Shown: positions 16,930 to 24,421 of the stretch, in pieces | Position numbering within the stretch: position 1 is the first letter of the stretch | Layout: each line of letters starts with the position of its first letter | Origin: Syntrophales bacterium | GTDB taxonomy: Bacteria; Desulfobacterota; Syntrophia; Syntrophales; PHBD01 | Direction: 5' to 3' | Length of the DNA: 64,000 nucleotides | Assembly (NCBI GenBank): GCA_035363115.1 | Contig: DAOSEM010000003.1 | Span: forward strand, 186,001 to 250,000 | Translations under genes and position numbers: made by a program | Notes under the pieces: model-generated | What the model was told of the DNA's origin: nothing | Database searches by the model: none | Seen by the model: only the letters and a program-made list of their open reading frames with translations

Positions 16930-17736
16930 ATGTCTTCCAACGCAATTCAGCTTTCCGCGGGAATGAGAAACACCCTGTTGAGCCTTCAGTCAACCAACAA
17001 CCTGCTCAACCAGACGTCGGAGCGCCTCGCCACGGGCAAGAAGGTGAACAGCGCCCTGGACAACGCCCTCAGCTACTTCACGGCAACGTCCCACACGAGC
17101 CGGGCCAGCGACCTCTCGGCCCTGAAGGATGCCATGGGGGAAGCCATCCAGACCATCAAGGCGGCCGACGCCGGCATCGAGGGGATCATCGATCTCATCG
17201 ATACCATGAAGGGTCTCGCCAAGGACGCCTATTCCGCCGACACGACGGAAGCGGCGAGCCTGGAAACCCAGTACGACGCTATGGCAACGCAGATCACCAA
17301 CCTGGCCGCTGATGCAAGCTACGGCGGGATGAATCTCCTGGACAGCGACACGCTGACAGTGACCTTCAACGAGGACGGCACCAACACGATGAGCGTGTCC
17401 GGTTTCAACGCGAAAGCGGCCGGCTTGGGCATCGTGGCGGCTGACTTCGCCAGTTCGGGGTCCATCGGCAGCGCCATTGCTCTGCTCGACACGGCCCTGT
17501 CCACCCTCAGGACCAAGTCCCAGACCATGTCGGCGAACCTGAGCGTCATCACGGCGCGGCAGGACTTCACCTCCAACATGATCAACGCGCTGACGATCGG
17601 CGCGGACAATCTGACGGCGGCGGACACGAACGAGGAAGGGGCCAACATGCTGATGCTCCAGACCCGTCAGTCCCTTGGCACCACATCGCTGAGCCTTGCC
17701 TCCCAGGCAGCCCAGTCGGTGCTGGCCCTGTTTTAA
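16930..17736 (+). CDS. fliC: Flagellin 1 (short, no variable domain)
   Basis: The 268-aa filament subunit has conserved D0/D1 ends: MRNTLLSLQSTNNLLNQTSERLATGKKVNSALDN at the N terminus, and SLGTTSLSLASQAAQSVLALF at the C terminus. It lacks the large exposed D2/D3 domains. Start is ATG 16930 behind AAAAGGAGAAA. Bases 17001-17670 are identical to 18991-19660 of flagellin 2. It is driven by a sigma-28 promoter at 16690, unlike its twin. A second shared frame on the same strand inside both copies is a shadow. Confidence 0.95.
   Translation: MSSNAIQLSAGMRNTLLSLQSTNNLLNQTSERLATGKKVNSALDNALSYFTATSHTSRASDLSALKDAMGEAIQTIKAADAGIEGIIDLIDTMKGLAKDAYSADTTEAASLETQYDAMATQITNLAADASYGGMNLLDSDTLTVTFNEDGTNTMSVSGFNAKAAGLGIVAADFASSGSIGSAIALLDTALSTLRTKSQTMSANLSVITARQDFTSNMINALTIGADNLTAADTNEEGANMLMLQTRQSLGTTSLSLASQAAQSVLALF
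17001..17670 (+). repeat. 670-bp identical flagellin core, copy 1
   Basis: This segment is identical base for base to 18991-19660 (offset 1990). Outside it the genes diverge, including synonymous differences at both ends, which indicates recent gene conversion or duplication limited to the core. Confidence 0.9.
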
Positions 17737-17840
17737 GAGACAGGGTGTCGACGATATAACGGAGCGGGGAATGCAGGAAGGGGACGTACCCTACCTCCAC
17801 TGAAAAAAGCAGGCTTTCCCCGGATCCAGCCACCACGTAG

Positions 17841-17868
17841 CGACCGGGAGGCAACCGCCTCCCGGTCG
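17841..17868 (+). terminator. Perfect 12-bp hairpin after flagellin 1
   Basis: CGACCGGGAGGC (17841-17852) pairs perfectly with GCCTCCCGGTCG (17857-17868), loop AACC. There is no long T run after it. It lies 104 bases after the flagellin stop and may stabilise the flagellin mRNA 3' end or terminate transcription. Confidence 0.5.
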
Positions 17869-17896
17869 ATCTCCCGTTTGCAGGGGAGGCGGAACG

Positions 17897-18529
17897 ATGC
17901 ACATTTCAACCCTTGACCGATACGGCAGTGCCGTCGACCAGGCAACGAAGGAGGCCTCGGTTTCCTCGCCATCCGGCGAGACGAAGTCGAGGGGTTCCAC
18001 TCAAGCAGCTGCGGAAGGCGGGCAGCCGCATCTTCTCCTCCGCCAGGCCGAGGCAATCGATGCGATCTTCCAGGAGGCTTCCTCGAAGCTCGACCAGATG
18101 AAGGACTCCCTCCATGGGATTTTCAAGACCTATCCCCCCTATCCTCCCGGGAGCCAGGAACGTGCTGAAAAGTTGCAGCGGTACGATGCCCTGCGCAGGC
18201 AGATCGAGCAGCTCCGGCCCGCGGTAATCCGGGAAGAGGCCGAGAAGGAAGAGAAATCCGTTTCCGTATCTCTGCCGACGACCCAGAAAATATGGGACCT
18301 TGCCTTTGACGAACAGGGGCGGATCCGAACCGTCTCCACAGACGAGGCTTCATCCACGGGAAACAGCGGCGATGCCTGGCAGTTTCCCGTCCTTGCTGAA
18401 AACGCCCCGGATCAGAAAATCCGCGATACCGCAGACCGGATCGATCAACTGTCCAATGCCGTTCAACGGAAACGAAGCGAGTTCTGGTCATTTCTCGAGC
18501 CGTACGCCCTGACGGACCTCTACGCCTGA
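17897..18529 (+). CDS. Unknown protein encoded between the two flagellin genes
   Basis: A 210-aa, mostly helical protein without signal peptide or membrane segment. It has a stretch with regular charged heptads (AEAIDAIFQEASSKLDQMKDSL; then RYDALRRQIEQLRPAVIREEAEKEEK) and a C-terminal helix (DTADRIDQLSNAVQRKRSEFWSFLEPYALTDLYA). The N terminus is Ser/Thr-rich. I do not recognise the family. It has an AGGGGAGGCGGAACG ribosome site. Its place between flagellin paralogues suggests a flagellar accessory (filament chaperone, FlaG-like or cap-related) role, without direct support. Confidence 0.7.
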   Translation: MHISTLDRYGSAVDQATKEASVSSPSGETKSRGSTQAAAEGGQPHLLLRQAEAIDAIFQEASSKLDQMKDSLHGIFKTYPPYPPGSQERAEKLQRYDALRRQIEQLRPAVIREEAEKEEKSVSVSLPTTQKIWDLAFDEQGRIRTVSTDEASSTGNSGDAWQFPVLAENAPDQKIRDTADRIDQLSNAVQRKRSEFWSFLEPYALTDLYA

Positions 18530-18559
18530 TTCCTCTCGCTCCAGTACTCCGGGAATTTT

Positions 18560-18597
18560 CTTCCCTCTCGATATTCCTCGGGAGGCATTTTTTTCTC
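18560..18597 (+). terminator. Probable terminator before flagellin 2 promoter
   Basis: CTTCCC (18560-18565) pairs with GGGAGG (18580-18585), one G-T pair, followed by CATTTTTTTCTCTTTT. It lies 30 bases after the unknown gene and would separate it from flagellin 2. Confidence 0.45.
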
Positions 18598-18666
18598 TTT
18601 TCCATCCCGCCTTGGTTCATTTTTGCTTAATATCAAAGAATCCGAAAGGTTATGGGTGCGCCCGGC

Positions 18667-18682
18667 TGGCATGGGGTTTGCT
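18667..18682 (+). promoter_or_regulatory. Sigma-54 promoter of flagellin 2
   Basis: TGGCATGGGGTTTGCT has GG at 18668-18669 and GC at 18680-18681, 12 bases apart, and nearly matches the full -24/-12 consensus. It would give a leader of about 225 bases before ATG 18920. No sigma-28 site is visible in the 390-base gap 18530-18919. Confidence 0.8.
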
Positions 18683-18873
18683 TAAACGTCTGCAAGCACC
18701 CTCCGGGGATGGTCGGGGGGTGCGGAAGGTCTGGATCTGGTGCTCGCAATAGATGCGGGCGTGTCAAAGACCCAGGTCGGATGAGACGGCGGGAGGGGAA
18801 AGGGGGTGCCGAGGAACCGTTCCCGACTGTCTCGGCTGCGGACATCTAGTTTTACTATTAACCCTGAAACCAA

Positions 18874-18889
18874 CCGGCAAGAATGCCGG
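18874..18889 (+). promoter_or_regulatory. Leader hairpin of flagellin 2 mRNA
   Basis: CCGGC (18874-18878) pairs with GCCGG (18885-18889), loop AAGAAT. It ends 30 bases before the ATG and mirrors the hairpin in the flagellin 1 leader (16886-16903) although the surrounding leader sequences differ. Confidence 0.5.
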
Positions 18890-18919
18890 CATCAATCCAA
18901 GAACAGGAGGAAAAGAAAC

Positions 18920-19726
18920 ATGTCGACGAATGGAATTCAGTTAACCACAGGAATGAGAAACACCCTGTTGAGCCTTCAGGCAACCAACAGCCTGCTCAAC
19001 CAGACGTCGGAGCGCCTCGCCACGGGCAAGAAGGTGAACAGCGCCCTGGACAACGCCCTCAGCTACTTCACGGCAACGTCCCACACGAGCCGGGCCAGCG
19101 ACCTCTCGGCCCTGAAGGATGCCATGGGGGAAGCCATCCAGACCATCAAGGCGGCCGACGCCGGCATCGAGGGGATCATCGATCTCATCGATACCATGAA
19201 GGGTCTCGCCAAGGACGCCTATTCCGCCGACACGACGGAAGCGGCGAGCCTGGAAACCCAGTACGACGCTATGGCAACGCAGATCACCAACCTGGCCGCT
19301 GATGCAAGCTACGGCGGGATGAATCTCCTGGACAGCGACACGCTGACAGTGACCTTCAACGAGGACGGCACCAACACGATGAGCGTGTCCGGTTTCAACG
19401 CGAAAGCGGCCGGCTTGGGCATCGTGGCGGCTGACTTCGCCAGTTCGGGGTCCATCGGCAGCGCCATTGCTCTGCTCGACACGGCCCTGTCCACCCTCAG
19501 GACCAAGTCCCAGACCATGTCGGCGAACCTGAGCGTCATCACGGCGCGGCAGGACTTCACCTCCAACATGATCAACGCGCTGACGATCGGCGCGGACAAT
19601 CTGACGGCGGCGGACACGAACGAGGAAGGGGCCAACATGCTGATGCTCCAGACCCGTCAGTCTCTCGGCACCACGTCCCTGAGCCTTGCCTCCCAGGCAG
19701 CCCAGTCCGTCCTGCAGCTGTTCTAA
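18920..19726 (+). CDS. fliC: Flagellin 2 (paralogue of flagellin 1)
   Basis: The start is ATG 18920, with AGGAGG 10 bases upstream, giving 268 aa, the same length as flagellin 1. The proteins differ only at a few residues near the N terminus (STNG, TT, AT, S for SSNA, SA, ST, N) and one near the C terminus (QLF for ALF). It is driven by a sigma-54 promoter and followed by a strong hairpin and flbT-flaF. An upstream in-frame extension to 18806 is not supported. Confidence 0.95.
   Translation: MSTNGIQLTTGMRNTLLSLQATNSLLNQTSERLATGKKVNSALDNALSYFTATSHTSRASDLSALKDAMGEAIQTIKAADAGIEGIIDLIDTMKGLAKDAYSADTTEAASLETQYDAMATQITNLAADASYGGMNLLDSDTLTVTFNEDGTNTMSVSGFNAKAAGLGIVAADFASSGSIGSAIALLDTALSTLRTKSQTMSANLSVITARQDFTSNMINALTIGADNLTAADTNEEGANMLMLQTRQSLGTTSLSLASQAAQSVLQLF
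18991..19660 (+). repeat. 670-bp identical flagellin core, copy 2
   Basis: Identical to 17001-17670. See the first copy. Confidence 0.9.
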
Positions 19727-19732
19727 CCGGTG

Positions 19733-19764
19733 CCGGGGCGGCGGTGATGACACCGCCGCCCCGG
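19733..19764 (+). terminator. Perfect 14-bp hairpin between flagellin 2 and flbT
   Basis: CCGGGGCGGCGGTG (19733-19746) pairs perfectly with CACCGCCGCCCCGG (19751-19764), loop ATGA, with no T run after it. It ends 18 bases before the flbT start. It may attenuate or process the flagellin-flbT transcript so that flagellin mRNA exceeds flbT mRNA. Confidence 0.5.
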
Positions 19765-19782
19765 TCATCCACAGGGGGTGTT

Positions 19783-20181
19783 ATGGGCCTGAAAATCGAG
19801 CTGAAGCCCCACGAGCGGTTCATCCTCGGGGGAGCCGTCGTCCGGAATGGAGGTTCCAGGACGGAACTGATTATCGAGAACAACGTTCCAATCCTTCGGG
19901 GAAAGAACATTCTCTCCGTTGAGGAGGCGGATACCCCCTGCAAGCGGATCTTTTTCGCCGTACAGCTGATGTATGTGGGGGGTGGAGACATGAAAGAGTA
20001 TCATCGGACCTATTGGGAACTCGTCAATGAAGTGTTGAAAGCGGCTCCCAGCACGACGGGTCTGATTGACACAGTCAGCGAACACATCCTGGGAGGGCAG
20101 TATTACCAGGCTCTAAAAGCGGCCCGGGAGTTGATCGAATATGAGGAGAGGTTGGTGAACCATGTACGAGAATCCACTTAA
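19783..20181 (+). CDS. flbT: FlbT, flagellin mRNA regulator
   Basis: FlbT represses flagellin synthesis after transcription by binding the flagellin mRNA leader, as known from Caulobacter. The 132-aa protein shows the family pattern: LKIELKPHERFILGGAVV at the N terminus, NNVPILRGKNILSVEEADTPCKRIFFAVQLMY, and a C-terminal LGGQYYQALKAARELIEYEE. Start is ATG 19783 behind AGGGGG. It overlaps flaF by 20 bases. Well known in Alphaproteobacteria, it is less expected here. Confidence 0.92.
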   Translation: MGLKIELKPHERFILGGAVVRNGGSRTELIIENNVPILRGKNILSVEEADTPCKRIFFAVQLMYVGGGDMKEYHRTYWELVNEVLKAAPSTTGLIDTVSEHILGGQYYQALKAARELIEYEERLVNHVREST

Positions 20182-20563
20182 GGCCTACCAGCAGACACAA
20201 AAGGCGGGCATGACGGGCCGCGAAATCGAGGCGCACGTACTGACCAAGGCCGCCCTGAAGTTCCGCGAATGCCAGGATAAGTGGAATGAGGGCGGAAGCA
20301 ATGGGATGCTGGGTGAGGCCATCCGGTACAACCAGCGGATCTGGAGCGTCTTCCAGGGAGAGATGGTCGATCCGGCAAATCCTCTGCCTGTCAAACTGCG
20401 GGAGGACATCCTGACCTTGAGCCGATTCATCGACAAGCGGTGCTTCGATGTCCTGGCGTTTCCCAAGCCGGAAAAGCTCGACATTCTGATCCGGATCAAC
20501 CTGAATCTGGCCGCCGGGCTCAGGGGATCCACCGTAGAGGATACCGAAGAAGCGGGCGAGTAA
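20162..20563 (+). CDS. flaF: FlaF, flagellin synthesis/secretion regulator
   Basis: The 133-aa protein has the FlaF pattern: NPLKAYQQTQKAGMTGREIEAHVLTKAA near the start, EAIRYNQRIWSVFQGEMVDP, and LREDILTLSRFIDKRCFDVL. In Caulobacter FlaF acts opposite FlbT and promotes flagellin translation/secretion. The 20-base overlap with flbT suggests coupled translation and fixed stoichiometry. It is the last plus-strand gene before a convergent minus-strand unit. Confidence 0.9.
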   Translation: MYENPLKAYQQTQKAGMTGREIEAHVLTKAALKFRECQDKWNEGGSNGMLGEAIRYNQRIWSVFQGEMVDPANPLPVKLREDILTLSRFIDKRCFDVLAFPKPEKLDILIRINLNLAAGLRGSTVEDTEEAGE

Positions 20564-20600
20564 GAAAAGAAAGATCCGGGAGGTTTCAAACGGCCCGGAT
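20562..20600 (-). terminator. Terminator of the maf gene
   Basis: On the minus strand ATCCGGG (20600-20594) pairs with CCCGGAT (20580-20574), followed by CTTTCTTTTCTTA. It lies 40 bases past the maf stop and overlaps the flaF stop region. The hairpin could serve flaF too but lacks T on that side. Confidence 0.5.
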
Positions 20601-20639
20601 TGCAGCAACGGCAGGTCGGGAAGACAAGGGAAGCCGGGG

Positions 20640-23579
20640 TCAGGAATTGGCCGCCGGCTGGAGGCGGTTCAGCCTCTCCACTGCCGGTCCGTATCCGGGC
20701 CGGATGCGGAGGGCCGTCTCCCAACTCAGCATGGCTGCCTGGAGGATCCCCAGGCGGAGAAAGCCGTCCCCCCACAGGACAAGAGCCCTGTAATCGTTCG
20801 GATTGTCCTTCATGTGTCTCTCAAAAAACGGAAGCGCTTCGGCTGCTTTGCCCGCTCCGGAGAGCGTCGCTGCGATCTTCAGACAGAGTTCATCCCCACC
20901 CTGGTCGAGTTCCACCGCCTTGTTGAAGTATTTTATTGCTCCTTCCGATTTGCCCCGGTGCAGCAGAACATTACCCAGTTCACGATAATAAATACTTTTT
21001 TCCGGATGGTGTTCCATCAGACGCTGCAGCTCCGCTTCCGCCCTCTGCCAGTCCTCCAGGGACTTGCAGGCCCGGACGCACCCCAGCCCTGCTTCCTCGT
21101 CCCGGGGATCCGACCGGGTCAGGTCATGGAAGAGGTCAAGCGCCGCGGCATAATCCTTCTCCTTCATTTTCAGCCGGGCGAGCCCGAGACGTTGCTCCCG
21201 TTCATCTCGAAGCCTTGCGTTTTCCCATTCCCTCTGGACCTGAGTCCCCGCTTCGTGGACTTTCTTTTCCCGTATTTTGAGGGCGTGATCGATCATCTGT
21301 CGGACGTCCGGGGCATTGTCATGAATGGTTCGGCAGGCCAACAGGCAACCGACAAAGTCGCCCCGGTCCAGGCAGAGGCGGGCGCGCTCGAGAAGTCGTT
21401 CACGCTCCCGTTCCCGTTTGTCCACCAGGAGGTCCTGGAATGCATTTCGCTTCAAATGTCCGGCGGAGAGCCGCTGCAGGCAATGCCCGGCGGTCTCGAA
21501 CCGGTTCCCGTCCAGGTGCAGGGCGAACAGCTCTTCGAGGGCGGTGTCCCTGCATGCATCCGAAACAGTGGCTCGCTCGAACTCTTCGGTGGCCATTCCG
21601 GGATGTCCCATCCTCCGGAGGCAATTCCCCAGGCGAAGGCGTAACTTTGCAATGGTTTCCGTTCCGGGCGGAGCCGCCTCGATGCTCTCGGAAAGAGTTG
21701 CGTATTCATCGATCAGGGGATGGACGTTACGAATCTTCTCCAGAATGGGAGGGCATGCCTCTTTCAATCCCTCGCACAGTGCTTCGCAATAGCGGATCGT
21801 TCGGCGAGCGGCATCGTGGTTTTCTTCAGGCCTTGCCAGTTGTTCCTCCATTTGGATCAGGAGGTACTTCACCCTCACCGTCGCCAATCGGCTGATCCGG
21901 TCTTCCTCGAGGGAATTCAGCAGGGAGGAAAAGGATTTCAAGGCCTTCCTGTTCAGAGCATCAAGCTGGTTCCGTTTCTGCGGCATGGGTTCTCCGTTTT
22001 GCGGAAACAGGCTTTTCATTTCGCCGCACATCTGTTCCAGCCTGCTGGCGTTTTTAAGCAGGCGTTCCATGTGATTTCGCGACGTCTCAAGCATCCGGCA
22101 GAGCCGGCGCGGATCCACTCCCAGAGGCTGTCGCGCTTCGGCCAGATACTCGGAAACGGGGAATTCCTGCCTGCAACAGGTTTCCAGGACATCCCGCATG
22201 GACATTCGCTCTGTTCCGGCGATCCGGGCACCGCCTTCCGTGGCGTTGATGAACCGGCACCCGGGGTGGTGCCTGATCGTATTCTCGATATCCTCGAGGA
22301 AGGCCAGCAGACCCGAATGGGTGGGAACCTGGCCGCCGAAATATCCGGGGACCCAGTAGACTTCGTGGTCTCTTGTGTTCTGTCCTCTCTTCATGATGAT
22401 GCGGGATCCCTGAACCGTCACCTGTTTCCCGTACGTGGCGCCTGCAATGTGACTGGATTCCCCGTAGGACAGATCCTGGCCGGTGAAGATGATCGGGTCC
22501 GCCCCGGCCGCCAGGGCAAGGTTCAACGCGGTCTGGGCCACGGTCATGGCGTTGCCGAGCGGAGGGGAGACCTTTCCCGAGGCTGGCAAGAGGATGCTGT
22601 TCCGGTCCAGAGGCACGAAGACATCTCCCCGGTACTCCCGGGGGATTCTCGGGTAGACTTGAGGGTGTATCAGGAGGGGCATGTTCGCCATGTCGATCGC
22701 GTCCGACATGCTCCGGTAGTTGGGTTCGCCGAAATCGATGGAACAGACGATGTCGGGGTGAATATCGTACGCCAGGAGGATCCGCAGGCTCTGGCCGACG
22801 GTGATGATCAGCGCCCTGCCCTGAGCCTCCCGGAGAAGGGAGATATTTCTCTGCAGGGAGGGGCCTGTCGCCACGATGATGGCGGGCCGGTTCCGGAAGG
22901 TGCCGCTCAGGAGCCCCTCCGGGTTCCAGCCAAGAAGAGCCCGGGGCAGATTCTCCACCTCGTTCTGGATCACCGTGCCGCCGATCTTCACCACCGTATG
23001 GAAGTTCATCAGGACGGTGTTGAACTGGCTATGGCAGATGTCATGCATCCTTGCCGTTCCCGGGTCCAGCAGGCGGGTAAATGATTCCAGAAACAATCGG
23101 ATCCGGCCGTTCAGAATGGCATTGTCCTGTTCTTTGGCAAATCGCCGCAGCGCTTCTTCCTCGGGAACCACAAACGTTATTTTTCCGCTGCGGATCTCCG
23201 CCGAGTAATCGTGAAGGGCCAGGGCGAGGCGGAGGATGTCCGGATCCCTCTCCACGATGTACACCGCGTGGCCGGGCTCCATGGTGCTCAGGATGTGGAG
23301 TGCCCTGTAGCCAAGCCCGAGTCCGAACAGGAACGTCAGGCTTCCCTTCGGGAAGGACTGGTCCGCCAGCTCCTTCTGGATGGTCTCGAAAGGATTTTCC
23401 CGGTTGTAAAGGATGATCCGTTGCCCCCCGGGACGTACGATTTCGAGGTCCGGCAGGCCCGACAGGCTGGAAAGCAGGTTGTACTCACCCGGCTGGGATG
23501 GGCACTTCTCCCACCAGGCGAGAAAATCGGGGCAGCGCTCCCGGAGGGCCGCGAGGTTGGCATCCAGGTGGCCGCTCAT
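20640..23579 (-). CDS. Maf/DUF115-type flagellin glycosylation protein with C-terminal TPRs
   Basis: The N-terminal about 600 residues are of the motility accessory factor family (DUF115, MptE-like fold), which transfer nonulosonic acids to flagellin in Campylobacter, Helicobacter and Aeromonas. The hallmark segment AIIVATGPSLQRNISLLREA is at about 234-252, with GQSLRILLAYDIHPDIVCSIDF and later IIFTGQDLSYGESSHIAG. From about 650 to the end there are TPR repeats (DEEAGLGCVRACKSLEDWQRA, YYRELGNVLLHRGKSEGAIKYFNKAV), an unusual addition. Its ATG overlaps the stop of the upstream TPR gene by 4 bases. 979 aa; acts next to the flagellins it probably modifies. Confidence 0.88.
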   Translation of the reverse strand: MSGHLDANLAALRERCPDFLAWWEKCPSQPGEYNLLSSLSGLPDLEIVRPGGQRIILYNRENPFETIQKELADQSFPKGSLTFLFGLGLGYRALHILSTMEPGHAVYIVERDPDILRLALALHDYSAEIRSGKITFVVPEEEALRRFAKEQDNAILNGRIRLFLESFTRLLDPGTARMHDICHSQFNTVLMNFHTVVKIGGTVIQNEVENLPRALLGWNPEGLLSGTFRNRPAIIVATGPSLQRNISLLREAQGRALIITVGQSLRILLAYDIHPDIVCSIDFGEPNYRSMSDAIDMANMPLLIHPQVYPRIPREYRGDVFVPLDRNSILLPASGKVSPPLGNAMTVAQTALNLALAAGADPIIFTGQDLSYGESSHIAGATYGKQVTVQGSRIIMKRGQNTRDHEVYWVPGYFGGQVPTHSGLLAFLEDIENTIRHHPGCRFINATEGGARIAGTERMSMRDVLETCCRQEFPVSEYLAEARQPLGVDPRRLCRMLETSRNHMERLLKNASRLEQMCGEMKSLFPQNGEPMPQKRNQLDALNRKALKSFSSLLNSLEEDRISRLATVRVKYLLIQMEEQLARPEENHDAARRTIRYCEALCEGLKEACPPILEKIRNVHPLIDEYATLSESIEAAPPGTETIAKLRLRLGNCLRRMGHPGMATEEFERATVSDACRDTALEELFALHLDGNRFETAGHCLQRLSAGHLKRNAFQDLLVDKRERERERLLERARLCLDRGDFVGCLLACRTIHDNAPDVRQMIDHALKIREKKVHEAGTQVQREWENARLRDEREQRLGLARLKMKEKDYAAALDLFHDLTRSDPRDEEAGLGCVRACKSLEDWQRAEAELQRLMEHHPEKSIYYRELGNVLLHRGKSEGAIKYFNKAVELDQGGDELCLKIAATLSGAGKAAEALPFFERHMKDNPNDYRALVLWGDGFLRLGILQAAMLSWETALRIRPGYGPAVERLNRLQPAANS

Positions 23580-24334
23580 TCGGCTCTCGCCTCGGGCGCG
23601 GAGGCCTGGAAACGGATATACTTCAGGAGCGCTTTTCCTTCCCGGAAATCCGGCTTCGTCTTCAGCCCCTCCAGGATGGTCTGTTCCGCCTGACCCCAGT
23701 CTTTCTTTTCCGCGAAAGCACGGGCGAGGTTGTAATAAAGCCCCTCGTCCTGGGGATGGAAGAAAAGGGCCTTCCTGAACTCGGTGATGGCGCGGTCGAA
23801 GTGACCGGCTTTTCGGTATTCGATGCCGGCGGTATTGCAGATCTGCAGGACCATGGCCAGGGCCACTTCGTCGTTCCGGATAAATTCCGAGGCCTTGTTT
23901 CCATCTCCCCCTTCCAGCAGGGAGAGGGCCTCCTTGGCCTTCTCTTCCGATGCATCCGGTGCCGGGTTCCCCGCCTTAGCGTCATCGTCAGATTCTTGAC
24001 GCGTCGTCAGGGGGATCGACATTTCCTCCACCTGGACCTGGAGCATCTGGCGGAGGAAGTCGAGGGAGGTCTTGATATCGTTGTCCCGGAATGAAACGGG
24101 GCCGAACTCGTCCAGAAACGCCCGGGATTCGGCGATGTCGTGCTGGAGGGTGTTCACGGCCTCCCGGACCATCTTTTCGTCCGCCGGGATCATTGGTGTC
24201 CGCAGGATCCGCTCCAGGGTGTCCCTGAAAAGATGAAGGCATCCGTTGACTTGCCCCTTTTTCATGTGGATCCGGCATTCATCCAGTTTTCTCAGGATCT
24301 GTACCGCGTCTTCCCGCCGTACCGCTTCCGCCAT
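23576..24334 (-). CDS. TPR protein, partner of the Maf protein
   Basis: The start is taken at the ATG at 24334, preceded by GGAGAGG, giving 252 aa; an upstream ATG (24379) is less likely. The first 130 residues are helical and charged; two or more TPR units follow (VLQICNTAGIEYRKAGHFDRAITEFRKALFFHPQDEGLYYNLARAFAEKKDWGQAEQTI). No signal peptide. The ATGA overlap with the maf gene (20640) shows coupled translation, so the product probably works with it. Exact role unknown. Confidence 0.8.
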   Translation of the reverse strand: MAEAVRREDAVQILRKLDECRIHMKKGQVNGCLHLFRDTLERILRTPMIPADEKMVREAVNTLQHDIAESRAFLDEFGPVSFRDNDIKTSLDFLRQMLQVQVEEMSIPLTTRQESDDDAKAGNPAPDASEEKAKEALSLLEGGDGNKASEFIRNDEVALAMVLQICNTAGIEYRKAGHFDRAITEFRKALFFHPQDEGLYYNLARAFAEKKDWGQAEQTILEGLKTKPDFREGKALLKYIRFQASAPEARAE

Positions 24335-24374
24335 GGCATGCCTCTCCGGAATGGATTTTGGACACCCGTATTGT

Positions 24375-24390
24375 TTCACGATTCGTGCCA
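24375..24390 (-). promoter_or_regulatory. Weak sigma-54-like site before the TPR-maf operon
   Basis: On the minus strand TGGCACG is a perfect -24 element; the -12 element at the right spacing is GTGA rather than TTGC, so the site is imperfect. It is 41 bases before the TPR gene start and back to back with the sigma-28 site at 24422. Confidence 0.3.
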
Positions 24391-24421
24391 GAAAAATTAT
24401 CCGGAAATGTGGATTCGGGGC

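Noticed and set aside
16650..17312. 220-aa frame overlapping flagellin 1, with a copy at 18883-19302
   Set aside because: It is the same out-of-frame reading of the duplicated flagellin core, rich in Gly, Arg and His, and not an independent gene.
21720..23084. 454-aa plus-strand frame opposite the maf gene
   Set aside because: Antisense shadow; the minus-strand Maf/DUF115 motifs are clear.
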